Shown in pieces: positions 17,438-26,531 of a stretch of 60,872 nucleotides of DNA. This stretch comes from Bacteroidales bacterium. GTDB taxonomy: Bacteria > Bacteroidota > Bacteroidia > Bacteroidales > UBA10428. Positions within the stretch are counted from its first letter, which is position 1. Each line of letters starts with the position of its first letter. The notes below the pieces were generated by a model, which saw only the letters and a list, made by a program, of their open reading frames with translations, ran no database searches and was not told the origin of the DNA. A program made the position numbers and the translations under genes. Location of the stretch: positions 1 through 60,872 of the forward strand of contig DATGXG010000009.1 of the NCBI GenBank assembly GCA_035299085.1. The letters are read 5' to 3'.

Positions 17438-18946
17438 ATGAAAAAATACTTTTACACACCGGTTTTGGTACTGCTTCTCGCCTCATTGACGAGCCTCAAA
17501 GCACAGGACCAGCAGGAATATCTCGGATTACCCGGTGATAACCTGAATCTTTTCGCAGTAATGAGCCTTTTTCAGGAATCTGAAACCCTTGAAGGTTTTG
17601 AAAGAGAGCTGAATAATTCAGACAATCATATTAACAACCTCGACCTGAACGGAGACGGTTATGTAGACTATATCCGCGTTGCAGATAACGTTGACCGCAA
17701 TGTTCACTTTATAGTGCTCCAGGTTTCAGTGAATCCCCGTGAAATGCAGGACGTTGCTGTATTCACTGTTATAAAACGTGCTGACGGCGATGTACAGGTC
17801 CAGCTCATAGGCGACGAAGCACTGTATGGCAAAGATTACATTGTTGAGCCTATCTACGATGAGACTCCGAACCCCGGCTACACCGGTCAAAGGGTTAACG
17901 GTAACCGTGTCACCGTTGTCCATACCACATCCTACGAGGTAGCTTACTGGCCGGTAGTGCGGTTCATGTTTGCACCCACTTACATTGTATGGCATTCACC
18001 CTGGCACTGGGATTACTACCCCAATTACTGGAGGCCCTGGAATCCCTTTTACTGGCATACTTATTACGGATTCCACTATAATTACTATTCCTGGTATTAT
18101 GGCCACTACAGGCATTGGAATCACTACCGCTACGACGGATGGCACGACACCTATTACACCCATTATCATTCGCATTCACCCTATGTTTACAACAACATTC
18201 ACCAGGGTTATTATAAAACGACCTATTCTAGACCTGAATCACGCAGGGAAGGTACAGATCTTTATTACAGAACCCGTGAAAGCAATAACAGGACCGGTGT
18301 AAGTTCATCGGGAGGCAGAAGGACATCGAGCGGCTCAGATGCACCGGTGTATGTAAAATCGAAATCGACTGATAATAACTATAACGGTAGAAGAACTTCA
18401 ACCGGATCAGGATCACGTGAAAATCATTCGACATCAAGTGGTACCCGCACAACGGGAAATACAAGGACAAGAGAATCAGGCGGATCAACCGGTACTATGA
18501 AAAGCACGGAAACCACCAACGGAAGAAGAGGAACATCCGGTGGCTCAAGTTCAACCAGTACTTCAACCTCAACCGGTAATTCAAGACAATCCGGAACTAC
18601 CACAAGGCAGTCAAGCCAATCGGGCAGCTCAAGGCAGTCGGGTAATACCACCACAACAACCGGAAGGCAGTCGGGCAGCAGTTCAAACCGTGAAATGACC
18701 CGCAGTAAAAACACCGAAAGCCGCAGTACATCTACTGAAAGATCATCAGGTTCTGACCGTCGTTCAGGTGGAACTTCGGTGAATACTCAGAAAAGCACTT
18801 CGGGATCATCCGGACAGGCATCCAGGAGTTCGGAAAGATCCGGTTCGCCTTCAGGCCGCAGAAGCAGCGGAAGTTCTTCTACGTCAAAATCTGATAATAA
18901 TACAAAAAGTTCAGAGAAAAACGCAAGGAGCACCGGAAGAAGGTAA
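17438..18946 (+). CDS. Secreted Tyr/His/Trp-rich protein with Ser/Thr/Gly low-complexity tail
   Basis: 503 residues from the ATG at 17438; the open frame extends upstream but the signal peptide begins here (MKKYFYTPVLVLLLASLTSL, cleavage near KAQ). Residues 30-165 form a small folded domain with an EF-hand-like loop DLNGDGYVD at 69-77. A stretch of about 75 residues is then dominated by Y, W and H, and the last 270 residues are S, T, G, R and N repeats. No enzyme family is recognised. Such proteins are common in Bacteroidota and probably sit at the envelope. A strong terminator follows. Confidence 0.75.
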   Translation: MKKYFYTPVLVLLLASLTSLKAQDQQEYLGLPGDNLNLFAVMSLFQESETLEGFERELNNSDNHINNLDLNGDGYVDYIRVADNVDRNVHFIVLQVSVNPREMQDVAVFTVIKRADGDVQVQLIGDEALYGKDYIVEPIYDETPNPGYTGQRVNGNRVTVVHTTSYEVAYWPVVRFMFAPTYIVWHSPWHWDYYPNYWRPWNPFYWHTYYGFHYNYYSWYYGHYRHWNHYRYDGWHDTYYTHYHSHSPYVYNNIHQGYYKTTYSRPESRREGTDLYYRTRESNNRTGVSSSGGRRTSSGSDAPVYVKSKSTDNNYNGRRTSTGSGSRENHSTSSGTRTTGNTRTRESGGSTGTMKSTETTNGRRGTSGGSSSTSTSTSTGNSRQSGTTTRQSSQSGSSRQSGNTTTTTGRQSGSSSNREMTRSKNTESRSTSTERSSGSDRRSGGTSVNTQKSTSGSSGQASRSSERSGSPSGRRSSGSSSTSKSDNNTKSSEKNARSTGRR

Positions 18947-18980
18947 TTTTTGCACAGTGATTTTGCCGGCTGTGTTTTTT

Positions 18981-19020
18981 AAGCGGCCCTGTTTACCAAA
19001 GCAGGGCCGCTTTTGTTTTA
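18981..19020 (+). terminator. Rho-independent terminator
   Basis: An 11-bp perfect stem (AAGCGGCCCTG at 18981-18991, CAGGGCCGCTT at 19002-19012) with a 10-nt loop is followed by TTTTGTTTTA. It ends the Y/W/H-rich protein gene and insulates the AI-2E-type gene. Confidence 0.9.
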
Positions 19021-19100
19021 TATAGTATCAATAGGGAAGTTTTTGGCAAGATATGGCTTCCCTAATTTTATTATATTTGTTAAGACCCATGAGCAAAAAC

Positions 19101-20207
19101 ATGAAACAAGTTTTTAAATACGCCGGTTACGTGGCGCTGGTGGTACTAATCGGCTTCCTCCTTTACCGGTTTTATTTTATCATTATCTGGATACTGGCTG
19201 CGGCAGTTATTTCTTTCTTCGGACAGCCGATTACGCACTTTCTTGACTCCCGGGTGCACATCGGGAAATTCAGAATTCCTCATGCTGTAAGTGCTTTCCT
19301 CTCGGTGTTGTTCATTATCCTCATATTTGCGGGCTTTATCGCCATTTTTGTACCGATGATTGTAAACCAGGCGCAAACCATTTCAGAGATTGATGTGGAC
19401 AAGCTTACTGAGAATCTTCAGCAACCTACTCACTGGCTTGATGAGAAACTTCATGCATTTGGAGTAATTGACGATAAACAAACCCTTCAGAATTTTGTAA
19501 TAAAACAGGCCAAATCGTATGTCGGTCTCGGTAGTGTGGGAACAGCACTTACAGGCTTTATAAGCGCAGCAGGGAACATATTTATAGGTATTTTTTCAAT
19601 CTTTTTTATATCCTTTTTCTTTATCAAGGATGAAAACATGTTTGAAGACGATCTTTTGCTTTTCATCCCTGAAAAGCATCACAAAGCCACTCATATTGTG
19701 GTTGAAGATTCAAAAGGCCTCTTAAAAAGATATTTCATCGGTGTCCTTGCAGAAGTATTCAGTGTAATGATGTTAATTACCCTTGGACTGTGGATCTTAG
19801 GTATTAAAAACGCCCTGCTTGTCGGCTTTTTTGGAGGAGTCATGAATATTATCCCTTACCTGGGACCTGTTCTGGGATCCACTATGGGGCTTATCATCGG
19901 AATAACCGCTACTTTATCGGGCGGCAATTATAATGATCTTTTACCCGCGGTTATAAAAATGGTATCCGTCTTTGCTGTCGTGCAGGTGATCGACAACAAT
20001 GTGCTGGTTCCGCTGATTTATGCCAAAAGCGTCAAATCGCACCCGCTCGAAATCTTCCTTGTGATTGTGATGGGCGGCAGCCTGGCTGGTTTTCTTGGCA
20101 TGCTTTTGGCCGTGCCGGTTTATACCATTCTGCGTGTCATTGCCCGTGAATTTTTCCAGCAATTCAGGGTGGTTCAAAAGATGACTGAAACAATGGAACA
20201 GAAATAA
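19101..20207 (+). CDS. AI-2E/PerM-family transporter
   Basis: 368 residues from the ATG at 19101 (MKQVFKYAGYV); the frame is open from 19053 with another ATG at 19089. A TATATTTG hexamer-like promoter element at 19072-19079 argues against the earliest start. About eight membrane helices, a long extracytoplasmic helical segment after helix 3, and the family block FFGGVMNIIPYLGPVLGS are present. Members are proposed exporters or Na+/H+ antiporters; the name AI-2E does not prove autoinducer transport. Confidence 0.88.
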   Translation: MKQVFKYAGYVALVVLIGFLLYRFYFIIIWILAAAVISFFGQPITHFLDSRVHIGKFRIPHAVSAFLSVLFIILIFAGFIAIFVPMIVNQAQTISEIDVDKLTENLQQPTHWLDEKLHAFGVIDDKQTLQNFVIKQAKSYVGLGSVGTALTGFISAAGNIFIGIFSIFFISFFFIKDENMFEDDLLLFIPEKHHKATHIVVEDSKGLLKRYFIGVLAEVFSVMMLITLGLWILGIKNALLVGFFGGVMNIIPYLGPVLGSTMGLIIGITATLSGGNYNDLLPAVIKMVSVFAVVQVIDNNVLVPLIYAKSVKSHPLEIFLVIVMGGSLAGFLGMLLAVPVYTILRVIAREFFQQFRVVQKMTETMEQK

Positions 20208-20220
20208 ATATTCTCACATA

Positions 20221-21381
20221 ATGAAAAGCAATAACAGAAGAGCATTTCTCAAGACCACCGCTGCTGCAGCAGCCGCATTTGCCCTGAGCGGAACCGCAGC
20301 AATGGCTGCATTATCCGACGCCAAGCCCAAAAATAAGTTGCCAAGATGGAAGGGATTCAATCTTCTTGATTTTTTCAGTCCCGAAAGACCTAAAGGTATT
20401 AATCACAGTGCATCCACTGAACAAGATTTCAAATGGATGAGGGACTGGGGATTTGATTTTGTAAGAATACCGATGGCTTATCCGCGGTACCTGTCTTTTG
20501 ATCCGTCAAAACCGATAACAAAAGAGGATTTCTACAAAATCGATTACAAAGTGGTTGAAGAGGTTGAAAAGCTTGTGGAAGCGGCCAATAAATACAGCCT
20601 TCACGTAAGCCTCAATTTGCACAGGGCTCCCGGTTATTGCATCAATGCAGGTTTTAATGAACCTTATAATTTATGGAAAGATACAGAAGCCCAGGAAGCT
20701 TTTAATTACCACTGGGGAATGTGGGCTGAACGATTTAAGAACGTGTCAAAGGAAAAAGTAAGCTTTGATCTGCTGAATGAGCCTGCTTACAGGGAGGATA
20801 TGAATGACCAATTTTCAAAAAGCGGCCCTTTAAATGGTGAACAGTACAGGAAGGTTGCAAAAGGTGCGGTGGAGGCTATACGCAAAATTTCACCCGACCG
20901 GTTAATTGTTGCGGATGGCAACAGTGGCGGCCACCTTGTCACTCCTGAGCTCACCGACCTTAATGTGGGACAGAGCTGCAGGGGATATTTTCCGCATGTG
21001 GTGTCGCACTACCAGGCTCCCTGGGTTTGGAAGAATCCTTCCGATGCCCCTACACCGGTTTGGCCGGGTGTAATCGGGGGGCAGCATTACGGAAAGGAAG
21101 ACGTGGTAAAACTTTATACTCCATGGATTGAACTCATCAAACAGGGTGTAGGTGTTCATTGCGGTGAATGCGGGTGCTGGAAGAAAACGCCGCACGATGT
21201 TTTCCTGGCATGGTTTGAGGATGTAATAAGCATCCTTACTGAAAACAACATAGGTTATGCCCTATGGAATTTCAGGGGTGATTTCGGAATTCTCGATTCC
21301 GGCAGGGACGATGCCCCGTATACCGATTGGTACGGGCATAAACTGGACGGGAAATTGCTGGCGCTGTTGAAGAAATATTAA
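20221..21381 (+). CDS. GH5-family glycoside hydrolase with Tat-type signal
   Basis: 386 residues. The N-terminus NNRRAFLKTTAAAAAAFALSG is a twin-arginine-like signal. A TIM barrel carries acid/base E187 in FDLLNEP and a candidate nucleophile E316 in VHCGECGCW, plus HRAPGYC and IGYALWNFRG blocks. Family GH5 covers endoglucanases, mannanases and others. The linked alpha-galactosidase-type enzymes downstream make a galactomannan or glucomannan target possible, but this is inference. It lies 13 bp after the transporter gene. Confidence 0.85.
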   Translation: MKSNNRRAFLKTTAAAAAAFALSGTAAMAALSDAKPKNKLPRWKGFNLLDFFSPERPKGINHSASTEQDFKWMRDWGFDFVRIPMAYPRYLSFDPSKPITKEDFYKIDYKVVEEVEKLVEAANKYSLHVSLNLHRAPGYCINAGFNEPYNLWKDTEAQEAFNYHWGMWAERFKNVSKEKVSFDLLNEPAYREDMNDQFSKSGPLNGEQYRKVAKGAVEAIRKISPDRLIVADGNSGGHLVTPELTDLNVGQSCRGYFPHVVSHYQAPWVWKNPSDAPTPVWPGVIGGQHYGKEDVVKLYTPWIELIKQGVGVHCGECGCWKKTPHDVFLAWFEDVISILTENNIGYALWNFRGDFGILDSGRDDAPYTDWYGHKLDGKLLALLKKY

Positions 21382-21402
21382 TTAATGTTATTTTGATACC
21401 TG

Positions 21403-21470
21403 CGTAGAGACGCGATTTATCGCATCTCTTTCGAACATGATTCCAAGACGCGAAAAATCGCGTCTCTACG
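21403..21470. repeat. Palindromic dispersed repeat
   Basis: CGTAGAGACGCGATTT at 21403-21418 is perfectly inverted at 21455-21470, with smaller nested hairpins between. It fills the gap between two convergent genes and may stall both transcripts. No T-tract is present. Confidence 0.85.
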
Positions 21471-21475
21471 TTCGA

Positions 21476-22312
21476 TTACATCCGGCATGCGGTTACCCCT
21501 TTCCAATACCCTATTGATTCGGCTATTCCGGGAAGGGGATCTTTCATATCTTTTTCGAATTCGAGGCTGCACATGCCGTTGTATTTTATGCGGCGTAAAG
21601 AGGCGACGACCTTAGGAATGTCAATGATTCCCCTGCCCATTTCAACAGTCTTACCCTCTTTACTGGCTGCATCCACGTCTTTTATATGCATGTCGAATAT
21701 GCGCCTGCTGTATTTCTCAATATCTGCAGATGGATCTTTTCCATCACGAACCGTATGGCCTATGTCAATGCAGATTCCCATCCCAGGATCCCTGTCTTTG
21801 ATGTGATTCCAGATATCTGTGGCATTCGGGTACAGCGGGTTGTCGGGACCATGATTATGAATGGCAATGCGGATGCCGGTTTTACGCACTTTCTCTTCGA
21901 CATAATCCAGCAGTTCATAATCGGGTGCGCCAACGATCATTTTTACACCGGCCATTGAAGCGTAATGAAACGCCTGGTCCACAAATTCCTTTGTTTTCAT
22001 ATAAATAACGCCGAGGGTGTACACCATAATTCCGGCATCCGAAAACCTATGAAGCACCTCATTTATTTTATCCTGGCTGCTATCGTAGGGAAGGTGAAAA
22101 TCCTTCAGTGAAAGATTGGAAACCTTGATCCGTTTCATCATTTCAATAGCCTGTTCCACGGTGAATTCCTTAAATGTATATCCTGCAATTCCCAGCTTAA
22201 AGGCATCATCCACATTTGAGGATGATGATTCCGGCATGGTGAACCCTGAAGGAATTCCGGCGGTTATTACTCCCGTTCCGGCCAGTTTAACAAAATCACG
22301 CCTCGACTTCAT
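21476..22312 (-). CDS. Secreted sugar phosphate isomerase/epimerase-like TIM-barrel protein
   Basis: 278 residues from the ATG at 22312, where MKSRRDFVKLAGTGVITAG forms a Tat-like signal; the longer frame to 22378 adds an implausible leader. The barrel resembles the xylose-isomerase-like family (AP_endonuc_2), with metal-ligand-type motifs GICIDIGHTVRDG, FDMHIKDVD and CSLEFE. Similar exported proteins accompany sugar-degrading genes in Bacteroidota. No specific substrate can be assigned. Confidence 0.83.
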   Translation of the reverse strand: MKSRRDFVKLAGTGVITAGIPSGFTMPESSSSNVDDAFKLGIAGYTFKEFTVEQAIEMMKRIKVSNLSLKDFHLPYDSSQDKINEVLHRFSDAGIMVYTLGVIYMKTKEFVDQAFHYASMAGVKMIVGAPDYELLDYVEEKVRKTGIRIAIHNHGPDNPLYPNATDIWNHIKDRDPGMGICIDIGHTVRDGKDPSADIEKYSRRIFDMHIKDVDAASKEGKTVEMGRGIIDIPKVVASLRRIKYNGMCSLEFEKDMKDPLPGIAESIGYWKGVTACRM

Positions 22313-22410
22313 ATGGTATCTTTTAACGTAAAGATATAAAAAAGGCGTGTTGGTTTTATATTTGTGATGACTGCACATTTTTTATTAGTTTTATGCTGAA
22401 ATAGTAAGCT

Positions 22411-23298
22411 ATGACATTTTATATCCTTGATGTTTTCGGAAATAAGCGATACAGCGGCAACCAGCTTGCTGTTTTTATGGATTCCGGACGGCTGAATGAA
22501 ACAGAGATGCAACAAATTGCCCGGGAAATCAATTTTTCGGAAACTACATTTATCACATCACCTGATAAAACAAACGGTGGCTATCCCGTGAGGATATTTA
22601 CTCCGGGCAGTGAGGTTGCCTTTGCCGGCCATCCTACTCTTGGCACAGCTTATATTCTTCAGAAATATATTGAGAATGGTCAGTCCAATTCAGTAAGCCT
22701 TAATTTGAAAGCCGGACAGATACCGGTGACCACTACCGGTGACCTTCTGTGGATGAAACAAAACCAGCCCGAATTCGGAGATACAGTTGACGCCGATATG
22801 ATGGCTTCCATGCTCAAACTGAAACCAGGAGATATTAACACCCGATTCCCGGTACAGGAAGTTTCAACCGGTTTGCATTTTCTTATAGTTCCGCTTACCT
22901 CACTGGATGCGGTTAAGCGATCCGGAATCAATCACGAAATCTACTGGAAATTTATAGAGAACAGCAGGGCCAAGGGTATTCTCGTGTTTTCAACAGAGGG
23001 CAGGGAAAAAGGCCATGGAATTTCTTCAAGAGTATATGTCGATTATTACGGTATTCCTGAAGACCCGGCCACGGGCAGTGCAACAGGGTGCCTGGCTGCT
23101 TACCTGGTTAATTACTCGGTGTTTGGATCAACGCAAATTGAAGTAACAGCCGGCCAGGGCTATGAAATGGGCAGACCTTCCGAATTGTATATCAGGGCTG
23201 AGAAGAAGCACGACGAATACGATATTTTCGTTGGAGGAAAAGTGTTTGAAGTGGCTTCCGGAATCTGGAATGCAAATAATAACCAACATACTTTATGA
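22411..23298 (+). CDS. PhzF-family isomerase
   Basis: 295 residues with the two-lobed PhzF pattern: FYILDVFGNKRYSGNQLAVF at the start, FSETTFI with the conserved catalytic Glu, FTPGSEVAFAGHPTLGTAYIL, and EDPATGSATGCLAAYL in the second lobe. PhzF enzymes isomerise small cyclic or amino-acid-derived substrates. No phenazine genes are present, so the substrate is unknown. Its stop overlaps the start of the GH27 gene (ATGA). Confidence 0.92.
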   Translation: MTFYILDVFGNKRYSGNQLAVFMDSGRLNETEMQQIAREINFSETTFITSPDKTNGGYPVRIFTPGSEVAFAGHPTLGTAYILQKYIENGQSNSVSLNLKAGQIPVTTTGDLLWMKQNQPEFGDTVDADMMASMLKLKPGDINTRFPVQEVSTGLHFLIVPLTSLDAVKRSGINHEIYWKFIENSRAKGILVFSTEGREKGHGISSRVYVDYYGIPEDPATGSATGCLAAYLVNYSVFGSTQIEVTAGQGYEMGRPSELYIRAEKKHDEYDIFVGGKVFEVASGIWNANNNQHTL

Positions 23299-24494
23299 AA
23301 AATATCCTGATCATCGGATTGCTGATGCTGTGCGCATTCAGCTTTGGCCAGAAATTTGAAAACCTGGCTCCCACACCTCCTATGGGGTGGAACAGCTGGA
23401 ACAAATTCGGCTGCAACGTGAATGAAAAAATGCTCCGTGAAGTAGCTGATGCCATGGTATCAAGCGGAATGAGAGATGCCGGTTATAAATACCTTGTTGT
23501 GGATGATTGCTGGCATGGCAAACGTGACACCCTTGGTTTTATCCAGGCAGACCCGGTGAATTTTCCTTCAGGTATAAAATCTGTTACCGATTATGTGCAT
23601 TCAAAAGGCCTGAAATTCGGAATATATTCATGTGCCGGCAATACAACATGCGCCGGCAGGCCAGCCAGCAGAGGTCATGAGTACCAGGATGCCCTGCAGT
23701 ATGCCAAATGGGGAGTGGATTATCTGAAATATGATTGGTGCGATACCCAGGGTTTGAATGCCGAGGGTGCATACGCAACCATGTGTGATGCCTTGCATAA
23801 CGCCGGAAGACCTATAGTATTCAGCCTTTGCGAATGGGGAAACAATAAACCCTGGCTGTGGGGACCGAAAGTGGGCCACTTGTGGCGGACAACCGGCGAT
23901 ATTACAGCTAACTTCAATAATGACCTTCATCATGGTACCTGGACTGCCCTTTCAATTCTGCATATTATTGATCTGCAGGACGGACTTCGGAAATATGCAG
24001 GCCCCGATCATTGGAATGATCCTGATATGCTTGAAGTGGGTAACGGCATGAGGGTAAACGAGGACCGTGCCCATTTTTCGATATGGTGCATGCTGGCAGC
24101 CCCGCTGATGGCTGGTAATGATATTTTGAATATGAGCCGGGAAACCCTTGAAATACTCACTAATAAGGAGGCCATAGCTGTTGACCAGGATTCACTGGGA
24201 ATACAGGGGTTCAGGTTTCAGAAAGCTGATAGTGTTGAAACATGGTTTAAGCCTCTTAAGAATGGCGACTGGGCAGTTTGCTTCCTGAACAGGGCACAGT
24301 CCCCGGCCAATATTGAATTCGACTGGAAAACGAAAGTGTATGACGAGCTCTCAGGCAGAGACCTGGATGCCGCTTCGGTTCAATATGAGCTTTATAATAT
24401 ATGGACAAAGGCTTCAGCCGGTACAACAAAAAAATCGCTTAAGGCCATATTGCCGGGCCATGATGTACTCATGCTGCGAATGATAAAGAAATAA
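23295..24494 (+). CDS. GH27 alpha-galactosidase
   Basis: 399 residues with a signal peptide (1 to about 19). Nearly every GH27 landmark is visible: PPMGWNSWNKFGC, KYLVVDDCWHG, GIYSCAGNTTC, nucleophile D147 in YLKYDWCD, and acid/base D202 in WRTTGDI. A C-terminal beta domain starts around 300. It removes alpha-1,6- or similar galactose branches. It is translationally coupled to phzF and 10 bp upstream of the GH97 gene, with which it probably works. Confidence 0.95.
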   Translation: MKNILIIGLLMLCAFSFGQKFENLAPTPPMGWNSWNKFGCNVNEKMLREVADAMVSSGMRDAGYKYLVVDDCWHGKRDTLGFIQADPVNFPSGIKSVTDYVHSKGLKFGIYSCAGNTTCAGRPASRGHEYQDALQYAKWGVDYLKYDWCDTQGLNAEGAYATMCDALHNAGRPIVFSLCEWGNNKPWLWGPKVGHLWRTTGDITANFNNDLHHGTWTALSILHIIDLQDGLRKYAGPDHWNDPDMLEVGNGMRVNEDRAHFSIWCMLAAPLMAGNDILNMSRETLEILTNKEAIAVDQDSLGIQGFRFQKADSVETWFKPLKNGDWAVCFLNRAQSPANIEFDWKTKVYDELSGRDLDAASVQYELYNIWTKASAGTTKKSLKAILPGHDVLMLRMIKK

Positions 24495-24504
24495 TTTCCA
24501 CTTT

Positions 24505-26511
24505 ATGAATAAAAACCTGTTCTTCCGGACAATCCTGGTATCCCTTGTAGTTGTTCTGTTTTCTTGCTCAAAGAAGAACAACATGAGTGCATATGTGAAT
24601 TCACCCGACAGCCTGATAAAGGTTCAGTGCATGGTCAGTGATTCTGCCGGCCAGCTGGAATATACTGTCAGATACAGGGAAAAAGAACTGATCCTTCCAT
24701 CGGCGGTGGAATTGCAGTTTAAATCAATGCCGCCACTGGGAAAAGACCTGCGGATACTTTCCGTTACAAATGATTCAGTGAACGAAACATGGGATCGGTT
24801 ATGGGGCAGGAATAAGCATGTTATCAATCGTTATAACCAGGTAAAGATAGAATTGCAGGAGAACCGTAGTCCCAAACGGAGACTCAATCTGTTTTTCAGG
24901 GCCTATAATGACGGAGTGGCTATCCGGTATGAATTACCTCAGCAAAAGGGATTGGATACTATTGTTCTCAGTGATGAAAAGATTACCTATCGTTTTGCTG
25001 CTGATCATGAAGCATGGCCTGCATTCTGGAACAAATTCCATTTGTCGCAGGAGGTGGAATTCACCAAAGCGAAAATATCCGACATCAAAAAAGAGAACAT
25101 TATTGGAACTCCTTTGCTTGTAAATGCAGGTGATGCATGGGTTGCATTCCTTGATGCGAATGTTACAAACTGGGCTTGTTCAGGCCTCTCGGCAGGTGAT
25201 TACCCGAACAGCCTGGTTACAAGAACTTCATGGCTGTCTCAAGATACTACAATTGCAGTAAAGGCTACCGCTCAGAGGTTATCCCCGTGGAAGGTTGTCA
25301 TGATCGCTGACAAGCCGGGACGTTTCCTGGAATCAGACATTATGCAGAACCTTAATGAGCCTTGTGCCCTTGATGATGTTTCATGGATTAAACCTGGGGT
25401 ATCTGCATGGGACTGGTGGTGGAGCGGATCGTATGCCCCGGATGTAAAGTTCAAAGTCGGCCCGAATACCCAAACCATGAAATACTTTGTGGATTTTGCA
25501 GCAGAAATGGGCTGGCAGTACCAGATTGTCGACTGGCAGTGGTATGGAGCTCCTTTCAGGCCTGACGGATCATTCAACATGGAGGCCGATATTACCAAAA
25601 TGATCCCTGAAATTGATATTCCTGAAATAGTCAGATACGCTGCCGGCAAGAACATAGGGATATTTGTATGGCTGTTATGGCCGAATGCCGACAAACAGAT
25701 GGAAGAAGCTTTTGCGCTTTATGAAAAATGGGGAGTGAAAGGTGTTAAGATCGACTTTATGGACAGGAATGACCAGGAGATGGTAGATTTTTACCACAGG
25801 GTGGCAAAAACAGCCGCGAAACATCATCTCCTGGTGGATTTCCACGGGGCTTATGTGCCTGACGGGTTCAGCAGGACCTATCCCAACCTCATTACACGCG
25901 AAGGTGTACTGGGGAACGAATATAACAAATGGAGCAACCGGATCACTCCGCTTCATTGCCTTACCCTGCCGTTCACCAGGATGATCCCCGGGGAGATGGA
26001 TTTCACACCCGGCGGATTCCTCAACGACATGCCTGAAAACTTTAAAATAGTCGGCGGCGACAGTCCCGCTCCCCATGTGATGGGAACCCGCTGTTTCCAG
26101 CTAGCGATGTTCGTTGTGTATGAGAGCGCTTTCACTGTATTCTGTGAATCACCCTATAATGTAAGAAACCAGGCAGGCAGTGATTTTCTTAAGGGTATTC
26201 CTTCATCATGGGACGAAACAAGGGTACTCGAAGGAATGCCCGGCGAATATATTGCTGTTGCACGCAGATCAGGCGATAAATGGTATATCGGGGGGATGAC
26301 CCTTACAAACCGTACATTTGTGATTAATACTTCATTTCTTGAAGACAAAACATACAAGGCTCGGATATGGAATGATGCTCCCGATTCAGACCGGAATCCC
26401 CGGAAACTGGTTGAAAAATCGGAGACGTGTGGTAATAATTCGGAGTTAAAGGTGGAGGCTAAGGCAAACGGAGGTTTTACAGCGATAATTGAGCCGGCAG
26501 AAGCAATGTAA
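24505..26511 (+). CDS. GH97 glycoside hydrolase, lipoprotein, retaining (alpha-galactosidase-like) type
   Basis: 668 residues. The signal peptide ends in a lipobox (VVLFSC, C21), so the enzyme should be lipid-anchored. It has an N-terminal beta-sandwich (about 30-290), a TIM barrel from WDWWWSGSYAPD on, and a C-terminal beta domain. The barrel carries GVKIDFMDRNDQ with D417, the position matching the nucleophile of the retaining Bacteroides enzyme BtGH97b, rather than the inverting SusB arrangement. That and the adjacent GH27 gene favour alpha-galactosidase activity. Calcium-site and acid residues were not checked by alignment. Confidence 0.88.
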   Translation: MNKNLFFRTILVSLVVVLFSCSKKNNMSAYVNSPDSLIKVQCMVSDSAGQLEYTVRYREKELILPSAVELQFKSMPPLGKDLRILSVTNDSVNETWDRLWGRNKHVINRYNQVKIELQENRSPKRRLNLFFRAYNDGVAIRYELPQQKGLDTIVLSDEKITYRFAADHEAWPAFWNKFHLSQEVEFTKAKISDIKKENIIGTPLLVNAGDAWVAFLDANVTNWACSGLSAGDYPNSLVTRTSWLSQDTTIAVKATAQRLSPWKVVMIADKPGRFLESDIMQNLNEPCALDDVSWIKPGVSAWDWWWSGSYAPDVKFKVGPNTQTMKYFVDFAAEMGWQYQIVDWQWYGAPFRPDGSFNMEADITKMIPEIDIPEIVRYAAGKNIGIFVWLLWPNADKQMEEAFALYEKWGVKGVKIDFMDRNDQEMVDFYHRVAKTAAKHHLLVDFHGAYVPDGFSRTYPNLITREGVLGNEYNKWSNRITPLHCLTLPFTRMIPGEMDFTPGGFLNDMPENFKIVGGDSPAPHVMGTRCFQLAMFVVYESAFTVFCESPYNVRNQAGSDFLKGIPSSWDETRVLEGMPGEYIAVARRSGDKWYIGGMTLTNRTFVINTSFLEDKTYKARIWNDAPDSDRNPRKLVEKSETCGNNSELKVEAKANGGFTAIIEPAEAM

Positions 26512-26531
26512 TTTGCTTATTTTTCTCAACC

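Noticed and set aside
18424..18714. 96-codon minus-strand ORF rich in V, L and P
   Set aside because: It is the antisense shadow of the Ser/Thr/Gly-rich tail of the plus-strand protein.
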